Below are positions 53,728 to 62,349 of a DNA stretch of 64,000 nucleotides, one piece after another (position 1 is the stretch's first letter; each line of letters starts with the position of its first letter). This DNA is from Haladaptatus pallidirubidus (GTDB lineage Archaea; Halobacteriota; Halobacteria; Halobacteriales; Haladaptataceae): the NCBI RefSeq assembly GCF_020700235.1, contig NZ_CP085301.1:2232001-2296000 (forward strand). Reading direction: 5' to 3'. The notes under the pieces are model-generated. The model ran no database searches and was not told the DNA's origin. It saw nothing but the letters and a program-made list of their open reading frames with translations. The position numbers and the translations under genes are program-made.

Positions 53728-53732
53728 CGCTG

Positions 53733-54407
53733 ATGGCGCGCGAACAGTATCATTCCCACGACCACATTCTAGCCGTCCAGGCGCACGGGGAGTCACCGAA
53801 ACCGTGGGCCGCGACGGAGTTCACCGACGGCGGAACGCTCGCGGACTACTTCGACGCCGACCTCGACGCATCGCAGTGGTTCGCCCACGGCCTCGTTCGG
53901 GCCGTTTCGCACGCACACGCACTCGGCGTCGTTCACGGCGGACTGTGCCCGCCAGCGGTCAGGTTTTCGACCTCTCTCGGTTCGACGTGGCCAGCGCCGA
54001 AAATTGGCGATTGGGGACTCGCGGTCGTTGTGATGGACGAACGTGAACTGCCTGGAAGTCACTCAATGGGACGACAACCGCCGATTTCGCCCGCCTACGC
54101 CGCGCCTGAGCATCTCGACCCGGGAGCGTTTGGCACCATCGACCACTCGACCGACGTGTACGGACTCAGAACGCTCCTGTACGGGTTGTTCACCGGGCAA
54201 CCGCCGTTTTCGGGCGAATCCCACGTCGTCGCTGGGCAGGTCACGACAGACGACCCGCCGACCCCGACGGAGCGAAATCCGAATCTCCCCGAAGAAGTCG
54301 ATACCGTGCTCTCCCGCTCGCTGGCGAAGCGAAAGCAGGCGCGATACGAAACCGTGGACGACCTGCTAGTCGCGCTCGAACGGTGCACGGGTGTGGTTTC
54401 TGTCTGA
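53733..54407 (+). pseudogene. C-lobe of a protein kinase-like protein, N-lobe missing
   Basis: A 224-residue frame that starts at the kinase hinge (WAATEFTDGGTLADY) and covers the C-lobe: HALGVVHGGLCPPAV in place of HRDLKPEN, IGDWGLA in place of DFG, PAYAAPEHL (APE) and DVYGLRTLLYGLFTGQPPFSG. The glycine loop and catalytic lysine are absent and the catalytic Asp reads Gly. It is therefore a truncated, very likely inactive kinase. The open frame starts next to the XRE gene, so the 5' part was probably lost when that joint formed. Confidence 0.7.
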
Positions 54408-54454
54408 CTGGTCGAGAGAATCAGGTAAACAGACGTTTAGTTCACGATAGACAG

Positions 54455-55181
54455 ATGGCCATCCCACTCGCACAGGTCGGCACCGACGTCGGAGCGGGCA
54501 TCGTCCGGTTCGTCGGTTCCAGACTGTTCGCGGTCTCCGCCGGTATTTTCGGGCTGTACGCCTTTCGAAACCTCCAGCTGAACGATTGGAGTCTCAGCGA
54601 CCGTTCTGGTGCTATCTCGTTTTTATCGGGATCGCCGGTCTCGTGTACGGAATGTTGGGGATAGCCGGACGATATCCGACGGCCGGTGGGTAATCGCACT
54701 CGGTCACACGGCGCTGCTTTTCAGCACGGTATTTCTCGCATTCGCCATGCGCGAGCTGTATTACAATAGCGCGCTCGCGCCTTTGGAGAGCGAGCAACGG
54801 ATTCGGCTGTCTCGTCTCCGGCGAATCGAGTTGGCCTTCGTCGTAGAATTGCTCATCGTCCTCTTCATCGGCCGTGGCTCCGTGGTTGCGCTCATCAAAG
54901 GCGGCGGAAGCCTTGCGTTTGCCACCTACGGCGTCGTCTTCTGTGAACGACTCGAATCGCTCACGCAGGGAACGTCGGTTGATACGCTCCGCCGACACCT
55001 GCTTCCGGTGCTCGTCTGCTCCGGTCTGCTCGGTCTTGCGGATTTGGGCATCCTTTTGGGAGTGGAGTCGCTCGTGATCCGGAGCGTCGAAAGCGTCTTC
55101 GTCGTGACGATCGGCGCGTTTTTGCTGACGGCGACGATTCGACTCCAGCAGAACGTCAGCGGACTCTCCGGGGCACGGTAG
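54455..55181 (+). pseudogene. Multispanning membrane protein with two frameshifts
   Basis: From ATG 54455 (MAIPLAQVGTDVGAGIV) the frame shifts near 54602 (DR then FWCYLVFIGIAGLVYG in the next frame), and again near 54688 (YPT then GRWVIALGHTALLF). It then runs on with four or so helices to 55181. Adding one base at each point restores a protein of about 240 residues with six to seven helices. Family unknown. Each break is the loss of one base in a short run. Confidence 0.65.
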
Positions 55182-55231
55182 AGAGACCGTTTTTCGCTCT
55201 GTGAACACCCACTGGCATCGGGAATTCACCC

Positions 55232-55522
55232 TCACACACGGTGAAGCGTACCGTGGTCGCAGTACGGACAGAGTGCTCCCGGCCCCCGGTGGGTGCTAAC
55301 GCGTCCGCATATCGAGCACGACCTGACGAGTCGTTCCCGGCGTTCGCACTCCATTTCGAGCGATTTCAATCTGGCCTCCGTCTCAGCGAGGCGCTGTCGA
55401 AGCGTTTCCAATTCAGCCTGCAGTTGAGCGTACTGCTTCGACCGTTCGTGTTCGGTTCGGTGGGACGGTGGGTCGATGCGAGGTCGTCGCTTCTGCAACC
55501 ACGGTTGTTCGTCCGACGGCAT
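55232..55522 (-). CDS. Coiled-coil protein with C-terminal zinc ribbon
   Basis: A 96-residue protein. Residues about 20-65 form a heptad-like coiled coil (YAQLQAELETLRQRLAETEA), followed by a zinc ribbon with CSIC and CPYC. Start at ATG 55522 (MPSDEQPW). Function unknown; such layouts suggest an oligomeric adaptor. Confidence 0.72.
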   Translation of the reverse strand: MPSDEQPWLQKRRPRIDPPSHRTEHERSKQYAQLQAELETLRQRLAETEARLKSLEMECERRERLVRSCSICGRVSTHRGPGALCPYCDHGTLHRV

Positions 55523-55833
55523 TGTTCTATTCGAAACAAATGACACGACCGGTTATGAAGCGGTCGGCGAAATAGTCGCACCCCGTACATAACGTGCTTG
55601 CATGATAATGCCGAATTTCGAATAGTGCCAGTTGTGTACGGTTTTCAATGGGTGGCGGTTGGCGCGAGTCACCGAGGCCCAGTCAGGTTGCGCACCGACA
55701 CGGTGCGCTTTCGTGTTCCGTCGAGCGAATTCGGCGTCGGATGTCAATTATCGCCGTATTAGATGCAGTCACCGTTTTGCGCGATTACAGTATGAAAATG
55801 AACGGTCAATTTTCGAGTAGACCGAACCGCACG
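55523..55833. other. No supported gene
   Basis: About 310 bases, AT-rich near 55590-55620 and 55740-55800. Short frames lack codon bias. The left end is the promoter side of the coiled-coil gene. Confidence 0.4.
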
Positions 55834-56138
55834 TCACGCGTCGTCCGGTCGAGTCGTCGGAAGGGGTGCGTAGAGGCGCTTTCGCGCGTCGGGAACGTAC
55901 AAACGTTCCTCTACAAGTTCCTGTTGTTTGAGTTTCGTCAGTCAGCGCGCGTCGTTCGGGCGGGCAGTAGCGCCTCTTTGCGCACCTGTCGCTGGGTTTG
56001 GGGCGCATTCTCCTGTAGAACCCGATAAACGAGTTTCGCACTCGGTGGCAGTTCGAGAAGACGTTCGAATCGTTCCTGAGGGGTTGTGTTATTGCCGGAG
56101 CGTCCGGCAAAAGCGACTACTGGTTTTCGACATTCCAT
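55834..56138 (-). pseudogene. MarR/TrmB-like HTH regulator with one frameshift
   Basis: Frame one reads MECRKPVVAFAG through ELPPSAKLVYRVLQENAPQT to KEALLPARTTR. After a shift near 55950, frame two reads ALTKLKQQELVEERLYVPDA and RKRLYAPLP and ends at 55834. Joined, these make a complete 100-residue haloarchaeal winged helix of a common type (LPPSAKLVxKVL ... ARTxRxALxKL). A single missing base between the two explains the break. Confidence 0.68.
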
Positions 56139-56301
56139 TTCCCGCTTCGAACCCGAATCAGTTATTTATTCCGGTGAATAGTATTCGCATAGAATATGCA
56201 CAGAGTACAAAATATATTTAGCTATTCTCGGATTCCGCAACCACAAGATATAAAGATACTATGACGAACGTTCATTAATAAACTACCCTCGTTGGAAAAG
56301 C

Positions 56302-56560
56302 TTGGACACGAAAGACATGACGGACCTCTATGCGGCGTGGTTAGAGGATTCTTTCGATGTTCGGCGGGCCCACGAAGGCCACGAAGCGCTAGATCTGCTC
56401 GACAACGAGGTGAGCGTCGTTCCCTTCGATCGTCGACCGGCCTTTCCGGCGACGAAGTACTCGCGGAGCTCCGCAACCGCGAGCTGCGCTCCCGTGTTGT
56501 GATGGTCACCGCGGTCAAACCAGCGGTCGCTGGCCGTGTAGTCCGAAAGAAAGCCTCGTG
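56302..56560 (+). pseudogene. Remnant of a HalX-type response-regulator receiver
   Basis: Frame one reads DMTDLYAAWLEDSFDVRRAH and EALDLLDNEVSVVPFDRR; after a shift near 56430 frame two reads LSGDEVLAELRNRELRSRVV and MVTAVKP. This is the receiver of a bacterioopsin-activator/HalX-type regulator. The first strand with its acidic pair is lost, and the frame degenerates after VKP. The phospho-aspartate region (normally LLDRRMPGLSG) is damaged. Confidence 0.65.
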
Positions 56561-56629
56561 TACCCGAGGTATCAGCGATTTGTCGGTCATGGTGTATATG
56601 CTTTGTGTTCTCGATTCACCGTGTTTCAC

Positions 56630-57115
56630 TCAGAATGCGTACGTGTAGACGTTCTCTGCGTACTCTTCGTCGCCCAGTTCGACCGATGCCTCGTCGGTTT
56701 TCTCGAAACCCAACCGTTTGTAAAACTCGTTGCCGATGTCGTTGTCCGCGAGCACCATCGCCTTCATCCGTTTCGTGTTGAAGTCGTGGAAATCCTCGCG
56801 GAGACGCTCGTGTAGTGCGGTTCCCACGCCGTTTCCCCAGTCGTCCGGGTCTACGTAGAGTCGGAGCACGTCGCCTTCGTCTTCGTAGAACACGGCGTGA
56901 CAGAATCCGATGAGTTCGTCGTCCGTGACTGCAACGAGAAACGCCGTTCCGGGCTTGTCGAGCGCATCAGAAAGCGATTCGTTCGAGTACCACGACGACA
57001 CCGTTTCCGTGATGGTGTCCTCGTCCAGAATGTCGTCGTAGGCTTCGTCCCATGCACGGTGTGCGATTCGCCGAATCGCGCCGAAATCCCCCTCGTTCGC
57101 GGGTCGAATCTCCAT
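56630..57115 (-). CDS. GNAT-family N-acetyltransferase
   Basis: A 161-residue acetyl-CoA-dependent acetyltransferase. Motif A is visible as LRLYVDPDDWGNGVGTALHE with the pyrophosphate loop, then MKAMVLADNDIGNEFYKRLGFE. Substrate unknown. ATG 57115 (MEIRPANEGDF) has GGAG nine bases upstream; ATG 57124 or GTG 57130 are alternatives. Confidence 0.86.
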   Translation of the reverse strand: MEIRPANEGDFGAIRRIAHRAWDEAYDDILDEDTITETVSSWYSNESLSDALDKPGTAFLVAVTDDELIGFCHAVFYEDEGDVLRLYVDPDDWGNGVGTALHERLREDFHDFNTKRMKAMVLADNDIGNEFYKRLGFEKTDEASVELGDEEYAENVYTYAF

Positions 57116-57212
57116 TCCGTTCATCTCCACAATGGATACGCCATGCGCCGGGGTAACAGTTCTGAATCACCAACAGAGTTGGGGAAAGTAAACTCGGCTT
57201 TCAATCGGTCGC

Positions 57213-57788
57213 TCAGTTTTCGGTCGTTGGACGTTCTCCCTCGAAGACGAACTCGGTTCCCGATTCGATACCCTCTCGGTTTGCGAAGCCTTGCCGCATC
57301 TCGACCACGTATTTTGCGGGCGAATCGCTCGAATAGCGTTCGAGTTCCAAATCGCTCGCATTCGGTTGCGGGTCGGCCTGTTCGACGTTGATGACGGTTC
57401 CGTCCGCCGCGATAAAGATAATGTCGAGCGGAAGAACCGTGTTTTTCATCCAAAACGTCTGTGGCTGGGCTTTATCGAAGACGAACACCATGCCGTGATT
57501 TTCCGGCAGCGACTCCCGGTGCATCAATCCCTGTGAGCGTTCGTCCGGCGAATTTGCCACTTCTAGCGTCACGTTCGTTCGCTCGCCGTCCGCGACGAAC
57601 GCGGCGGAGACGTTCTCTTTCGCGTCGGTCATCGCTGTTGTCGATGTCCCGGCTGTCACCGACCTGTCGCCGGATTGGTTGCCAGACCGATCGTTCGACT
57701 GCATCGTCCCCTCCGAGTCGATTCCGAGGCCCATACAGCCGGAGCAGACGACGAGACAAGCGACCAGCAGGGCGGGGGTCACGCGCAT
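57213..57788 (-). CDS. DUF192 lipoprotein
   Basis: A 191-residue exported protein: signal MRVTPALLVACLVVCSGCMG with a lipobox, a Ser/Thr/Gly-rich linker, and the DUF192 domain from about 65 (RSQGLMHRESLPENHGMVFV then FWMKNTVLPLDIIFI). DUF192 is a small conserved domain of unclear function, common on the outside of haloarchaeal cells. It follows the cupredoxin gene by about 70 bases on the same strand. Confidence 0.88.
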   Translation of the reverse strand: MRVTPALLVACLVVCSGCMGLGIDSEGTMQSNDRSGNQSGDRSVTAGTSTTAMTDAKENVSAAFVADGERTNVTLEVANSPDERSQGLMHRESLPENHGMVFVFDKAQPQTFWMKNTVLPLDIIFIAADGTVINVEQADPQPNASDLELERYSSDSPAKYVVEMRQGFANREGIESGTEFVFEGERPTTEN

Positions 57789-57856
57789 ATCCGCAAGAAC
57801 GCGACCAATCGACAAAAATCCGCGGTGTAGAGCGGTTCCATTCCGACGTTCGACGT

Positions 57857-58333
57857 TCAAGAATTACCGACCGACACGTCCCCGCGCATCCGCTGTGGGT
57901 GGTATTCGCAGTAGTACTGGCTCATTCGCTCGGCGGCGGTGAACGTTGCCTGGCGCGTCGCTCCCGGCGTCGACGTCGATTCCGTCGCGGTAATCTCGTT
58001 TCCGTCCGGATCCTCGATGATGAGTTCGTGTTCTTTTCCATCGACGTTCATCCAGACGAGGGTGTACTGCTGTCCGGGTCGAAGCGAAAGCGTCGGATTT
58101 TCTTCCCCGTGTATTTGCGACGGAGCGAGTCCGTACCAATGTTCGATTTCGCCGACGAGAAGAATCGGCGTTCCTCGAACGGACTGCCCGCCGTCCGATT
58201 GTCCTCCGTCGGACGGCTCCCCACCGGTTTCCTGTCCGGTCGCAGTTCCACCGACACCGGCCAGAACACCAACGCCGCCGAGCGTTTTGAGGGCTGTTCT
58301 CCTGTCGAATGTCGTTTCGCGCTTCTCGGTCAT
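57857..58333 (-). CDS. Tat-exported cupredoxin-like blue-copper protein
   Basis: A 158-residue protein. Twin-arginine signal (FDRRTALKTLGGVGVLAGVG), a Gly/Gln/Ser linker, then a cupredoxin fold. The copper ligands can be read as His in GKEHELII and Cys, His and Met in YYCEYHPQRMRG. A likely extracellular electron carrier like halocyanin, though the fold between is short. Confidence 0.85.
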   Translation of the reverse strand: MTEKRETTFDRRTALKTLGGVGVLAGVGGTATGQETGGEPSDGGQSDGGQSVRGTPILLVGEIEHWYGLAPSQIHGEENPTLSLRPGQQYTLVWMNVDGKEHELIIEDPDGNEITATESTSTPGATRQATFTAAERMSQYYCEYHPQRMRGDVSVGNS

Positions 58334-58406
58334 GGAATCCCCCGGCCGTCAAACGACGAAGTGAGCAAAGAAACCTTGTGTCGCTTGGAGTCGTGTTTCG
58401 CCTGCA

Positions 58407-58886
58407 TCAAACCGACACTGCGACGACGAAACCAACGAGGAGCGACCCCGTGACGAGCAGTTGAAACACCGCCGACGCGAGCAGGCCAACGACTGCGTAT
58501 GTTGCGGTTTTCGCGCCCTTTTTCGCATCTTGTGTCCGATAAAACTCGACGGTGAAGGTAGCGAGCGCGACGCCGATTACCATTCCGACCGGCCCGGTGG
58601 CCACCAGCGCGACCACGCCGACGACACCTGCGGCGACCGCACTCCAGAGCGACCCGCCGCTCGCTTTGGCCGAAACGGCACTCGCGGTATGCTCCCCGAC
58701 GAAGGCGATGGCACCCACAATCGTCGCGCCAGCGACGAACAGGAGTCCCGGTTCGGAAAACCCCGTCCCCCACCAGTAAACGTAGATTCCGCCGAGGGAC
58801 AGCGGAACCGCCGGAAGAAGCGGCAGGACGCTTCCGAGGACGCCAGCGAACAGCAGAGCGACGGCAACGAGGAAGAGCCAATCCAT
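58407..58886 (-). CDS. DUF456 membrane protein
   Basis: A 159-residue protein with five or so hydrophobic helices and the glycine-rich repeats typical of DUF456 (GSVLPLLPAVPLSLGGIYVY and GPVGMVIGVALATF). Function unknown. It is divergent from the NAD(P)-binding gene at 58966. Confidence 0.86.
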   Translation of the reverse strand: MDWLFLVAVALLFAGVLGSVLPLLPAVPLSLGGIYVYWWGTGFSEPGLLFVAGATIVGAIAFVGEHTASAVSAKASGGSLWSAVAAGVVGVVALVATGPVGMVIGVALATFTVEFYRTQDAKKGAKTATYAVVGLLASAVFQLLVTGSLLVGFVVAVSV

Positions 58887-58965
58887 ACGAAAATATCACA
58901 CTCGCAAGCCATAACCTCACGGGTTGCCCGATAGCTTTTGAACGATAGCGTGCCGACTATCGACA

Positions 58966-59844
58966 ATGACGGTACTCGTCGCCGGTGCGACTGGATTCGT
59001 CGGACGCCATCTCGTGCCCGAACTCGTCGCGGAAGGCAACGCCGTGACTGCACTGGTTCGCGAACCCTCGTCCTACGACCCGCCGATGGGCGTCTCGGTG
59101 GTGAAAGGCGATTTGAACGACCGTGACAGTCTTGACGGAATTTTCGAGGGAATCGACGCCGCCTACTACCTCGTTCATTCCATGGGCGAGGACGGCGATT
59201 TCATGCAACGAGATCGCGGCGCGGCGAGAAATTTCGTGGATGCGGCGCGCGGAACCGGTGTTTCGCGCGTTGTCTACCTCAGCGGACTCGGCGGCGAGCG
59301 AACGACGCTTTCCGACCACCTCACATCCCGGCGAGAGGTGGAACACATCCTCGCAAACGGCGACTACGACATCACCGTTCTTCGGGCGGCCATTGTCATC
59401 GGCGAGGACAGCGTGAGCTTTCGAATCGTGCGGCAGTTGGCGGAGCGTCTACCCCTAATGATTACGCCGCAGTGGGTCAGAACGGAGTGTCAACCCATCG
59501 CCATCGACGACGTCGTCGCGTACCTCCTCGGCGTTCTCGACACGCCGGAAACGGCTGGCGAAACGTTCGAAATCGGCGGTCCGGACGTGCTGACTTACGG
59601 TGAGATGGTGCTTATGACGGGTGAAATCCTCGACAGGAAAGCGACGATGGTTCCGGTTCCCGTCCTGACGCCGAAGCTGTCGGCGTACTGGGTTGACCTC
59701 GTGACCGACGTGCCGAAGGATGTCGCCCATCCGCTCATCCTCGGCCTGAAAACGCGCACGGTGGTCGAAGACGACCGGATTCGTTCCCTCATCCCGGTCG
59801 AACTGACGCCGGTCGAGAAAGCAGTCCGACAGGCAGTCGCATGA
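58966..59844 (+). CDS. NAD(P)-binding NmrA/atypical SDR protein
   Basis: A 292-residue Rossmann-fold protein: dinucleotide loop VLVAGATGFVGRHLV, then DLNDRDSL, VYLSGLGGE and VLRAAIVIG. The catalytic Tyr of classical SDRs is not obvious. Relatives include NADH-ubiquinone-oxidoreductase-chaperone-like and sugar-epimerase-like proteins. It overlaps the next gene (ATGA at 59841-59844), so the two are cotranslated. Confidence 0.88.
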   Translation: MTVLVAGATGFVGRHLVPELVAEGNAVTALVREPSSYDPPMGVSVVKGDLNDRDSLDGIFEGIDAAYYLVHSMGEDGDFMQRDRGAARNFVDAARGTGVSRVVYLSGLGGERTTLSDHLTSRREVEHILANGDYDITVLRAAIVIGEDSVSFRIVRQLAERLPLMITPQWVRTECQPIAIDDVVAYLLGVLDTPETAGETFEIGGPDVLTYGEMVLMTGEILDRKATMVPVPVLTPKLSAYWVDLVTDVPKDVAHPLILGLKTRTVVEDDRIRSLIPVELTPVEKAVRQAVA

Positions 59845-60566
59845 GTCGGGCGAATCCGACGAATCGGACGAGCCAAGACGAGCAGGGGCCGTACCAGTGG
59901 ACGTACGAGAGCATCGTGGACGCGGTTCCGGGCGTCACGCTTCCCGACTGGCTCGCGCTGACGATTCAGTTCGTCCTCTTCGAGGGGCTACTCTTGGCCA
60001 TCGCGTTGCGCTACGACCTCTGGGACGGCGTCCCCGCAGGAACCGCGGCGGTCGTCGTGGCCACTACCGGAAGCGCGCTGATGCTCGCGATCGCGCGGCG
60101 GATTCGAACGTTGTCGACGCCAGCCACGTACCGGAAACTGCTTTTCGGGTCGAGCATCGAGATCGTTCTCGGCCTGCTGTCCTACGTCGGACTGGTTACC
60201 TACCTGTTCGTCTACAATCCTCGGCAATCAGGTACGCCGCTGCTCGAATCGATTCTCGGAACCGAGCCACCGATTCCAGCGGTGTTTCTCACCCTGCTCA
60301 TCCTTTGGGACGTCTGCTACCGAATCGGAACCGCGTGGTGGGCCAGCGTCACCGGATTCTGGGTCGCTGTTCGTCGTCCGACCGACCGCGAAACTCGGAG
60401 TCAACTTCGGAAGGTCGATGCGTTGATTATCGGATTTTCACTGCTTCAACTCGTCCTCGTCCCGTTCGTCCGGGACCACGGTTTGCTCGTCTTCGCCCTC
60501 GTCGGCCACGTCATCGCCGTCACATGCGTCTCCGGAAGCGCGATTTTCGTTCGCTCCCGTGGCTGA
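59841..60566 (+). CDS. DUF7530-like membrane protein
   Basis: A 241-residue protein with about six helices after a polar N-terminus (QWTYESIVDAVPGVTLPDWL). It resembles haloarchaeal membrane proteins placed in DUF7530; function unknown. Translationally coupled to the NAD(P)-binding gene before it. Confidence 0.78.
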   Translation: MSRANPTNRTSQDEQGPYQWTYESIVDAVPGVTLPDWLALTIQFVLFEGLLLAIALRYDLWDGVPAGTAAVVVATTGSALMLAIARRIRTLSTPATYRKLLFGSSIEIVLGLLSYVGLVTYLFVYNPRQSGTPLLESILGTEPPIPAVFLTLLILWDVCYRIGTAWWASVTGFWVAVRRPTDRETRSQLRKVDALIIGFSLLQLVLVPFVRDHGLLVFALVGHVIAVTCVSGSAIFVRSRG

Positions 60567-60599
60567 ACTATTTAACCAATGACGGCATATTTCGTGAAG

Positions 60600-60989
60600 A
60601 TGGTAGACGATAGCGACCCGTCGTTTTCGATTCCGCACCGCCCGCGACGGACGTATCCGCGCGGCGGTGGCGTCCGTTACGAGGGGGAAACTATCTTTCG
60701 CCTGTCGCCCGGTTCGGACTGCTCCGAGGAGCGCCTTACCGCCCTCGTACAGGAGACGCTGGAGTCCGACCCGTACACCTACGGCGACTGGTTCGACCTA
60801 CCGGTACCGATGTATCTCGTCCGCGACCACGACCGAGATACGACGTTTCGTGTCGTCGTCAGGTACCAATCGGTTGAATTGCACGTGCTCCCGGATACGC
60901 GCTCAGCCGGTTTACTCGCCATGTATCGTCGGCTTACCGACTGCTCTGACCTGACGTGGACGGTTTCGTGCGAATCGACGCCGACCTGA
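60600..60989 (+). CDS. Small acidic protein of unknown function
   Basis: A 129-residue soluble protein with no family I recognise. The C-terminal half is beta-rich (FRVVVRYQSVELHVLPDT). A TATA-like box at 60569-60575 lies 28 bases before ATG 60600 and supports that start; ATG 60579 would lie inside the promoter. Confidence 0.7.
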   Translation: MVDDSDPSFSIPHRPRRTYPRGGGVRYEGETIFRLSPGSDCSEERLTALVQETLESDPYTYGDWFDLPVPMYLVRDHDRDTTFRVVVRYQSVELHVLPDTRSAGLLAMYRRLTDCSDLTWTVSCESTPT

Positions 60990-61035
60990 CGAGGAGAGTG
61001 CAAGATTAAATACCCTTACGCACAGATGAAAACCA

Positions 61036-61683
61036 ATGGCGCTTCACGCAGATGCCCACGATTGGACTCTCCGCACCGCCCACAATCAAGACGAGATGTG
61101 GGAGCTCGCAGACGAAGATGGCGTTCGGGAGGCACGGCTTTCGTACCCCTCAGGATGGCTCTTTCTAACCCGAGACACCGCCACCCGAGGATTGGTTCGC
61201 CTCGCCGCCGCGACGGGCGGTGAGTGGGAGGCGGAAGAACTCGCGCACGAACTCGACCAGAGCGAGGAGACCGTCGAGCAACGTTTGGATGACCTCGTCC
61301 AACTCGGGGTATTTCGGGAAGAGAACAAGGCGTACCGTCCGAATTCGGAAAGCGTCGTCGCGCAGACCGCGGAGCGTCTGCGCGTCAGCGCCGACGAACA
61401 CGGAGCGGAGGACGGGTTCCGCGACATCGCCAGTCCAGAGGCGGTTCGTTTGATGCTAGACGCGTTGCTCTCGATGGATGCAGACGAAGACATTACGCAG
61501 GATGACCTCCACGAACTCGTCGGCTTGTCCAAAAAATCGGTGTGGATGCACGTCGAACGACTCGCGAATCTCGGTATACTCGTAGAATCCGGCAATAGCT
61601 ACGTTCTCGATGAGGCAAATCCGGTTTTCGGCAACGTTAAAGCGTTAAACGCGGCCGTTATCGGCACCGCGCTCTCTCCTTAA
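61036..61683 (+). CDS. Two-winged-helix regulator
   Basis: A 215-residue protein with two HTH-like segments: about 60-95 (EELAHELDQSEETVEQRLDD) and about 150-190 (LHELVGLSKKSVWMHVERLA with LGILVESG). No ligand domain is evident. Convergent with the PadR gene, their ends overlapping by four bases (61680-61683). DNA targets unknown. Confidence 0.72.
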   Translation: MALHADAHDWTLRTAHNQDEMWELADEDGVREARLSYPSGWLFLTRDTATRGLVRLAAATGGEWEAEELAHELDQSEETVEQRLDDLVQLGVFREENKAYRPNSESVVAQTAERLRVSADEHGAEDGFRDIASPEAVRLMLDALLSMDADEDITQDDLHELVGLSKKSVWMHVERLANLGILVESGNSYVLDEANPVFGNVKALNAAVIGTALSP

Positions 61684-61979
61684 ACGGTCTGGGTTTGAGA
61701 AACGTCTTCGCCGACGTACTGTTCTTCCCACTCCCGCCGCGCTTCGATTTCTCGCGCGCCGCGGCGAGTGAGCGTGTAATAGTTCGTTCGGCGGTCGCGC
61801 TGGCCCTTTTCCACCAGTCCTTTATCCACTAGCGAGTCGAGATTCGGGTATAGTCGCCCGTGGTGAATCTCCTTTTCGTAGTAGGCTTCGAGTTCTTCTT
61901 TGATGGCGAGTCCGTGAGGTTCGTCTAGTCCAGCGATGACGTACAGCAGGTCTCGCTGGAAACCAGTCAGGTCGTGCAT
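61680..61979 (-). CDS. PadR family transcriptional regulator
   Basis: A 99-residue PadR winged helix, paralogue of the gene at 396-686: LTGFQRDLLYVIAGL, HGLAIKEELEAYYEKEIHHG and NLDSLVDKGLVEKG. Differences collect in the C-terminal helix (ARREWEEQY). Start at ATG 61979 (MHDLTGF); frame is open upstream for 52 more codons without similarity. Its promoter lies in the 61980-62349 gap. Confidence 0.9.
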   Translation of the reverse strand: MHDLTGFQRDLLYVIAGLDEPHGLAIKEELEAYYEKEIHHGRLYPNLDSLVDKGLVEKGQRDRRTNYYTLTRRGAREIEARREWEEQYVGEDVSQTQTV

Positions 61980-62349
61980 GGTTCTCCCTAATACTACAGA
62001 TTCATGCAATAGACAAAAGAGTGATGGCCAAATCGAGGGTAACCGACCGCTTGCTTGCGGTTTGTACTCTCCCTCATCCTGTCTTCCACGTCGGTAAGAA
62101 TTGTTGTATAAACGACTGTTTGCTGCTCTATCCAAACTGCGAAGATAGTTTCCCGGCCGTCACATCTCGCGAGTGAACCTCGCGAAATTTGAATTGCGTC
62201 GCCCGGTGACACCACGACTACGGCCGTCTGACGCCGATCTACCGAACAAACCTACGAAAATTATCTGAGAAAATTCATGTTTAGTATTTTGGATATCGCG
62301 TCTCGGAATCTGCATCGGATTTATGTCGTTATGTATGTTTTTATCTAGC
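61980..62349. promoter_or_regulatory. Divergent promoter region of PadR and FAD-dehydrogenase genes
   Basis: About 370 bases with no gene. AT-rich boxes include tgtataaacg near 62105 and atttatg near 62319, the latter about 28 bases before ATG 62350 and thus the likely TATA box of a leaderless dehydrogenase message. PadR might bind here. Confidence 0.45.
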
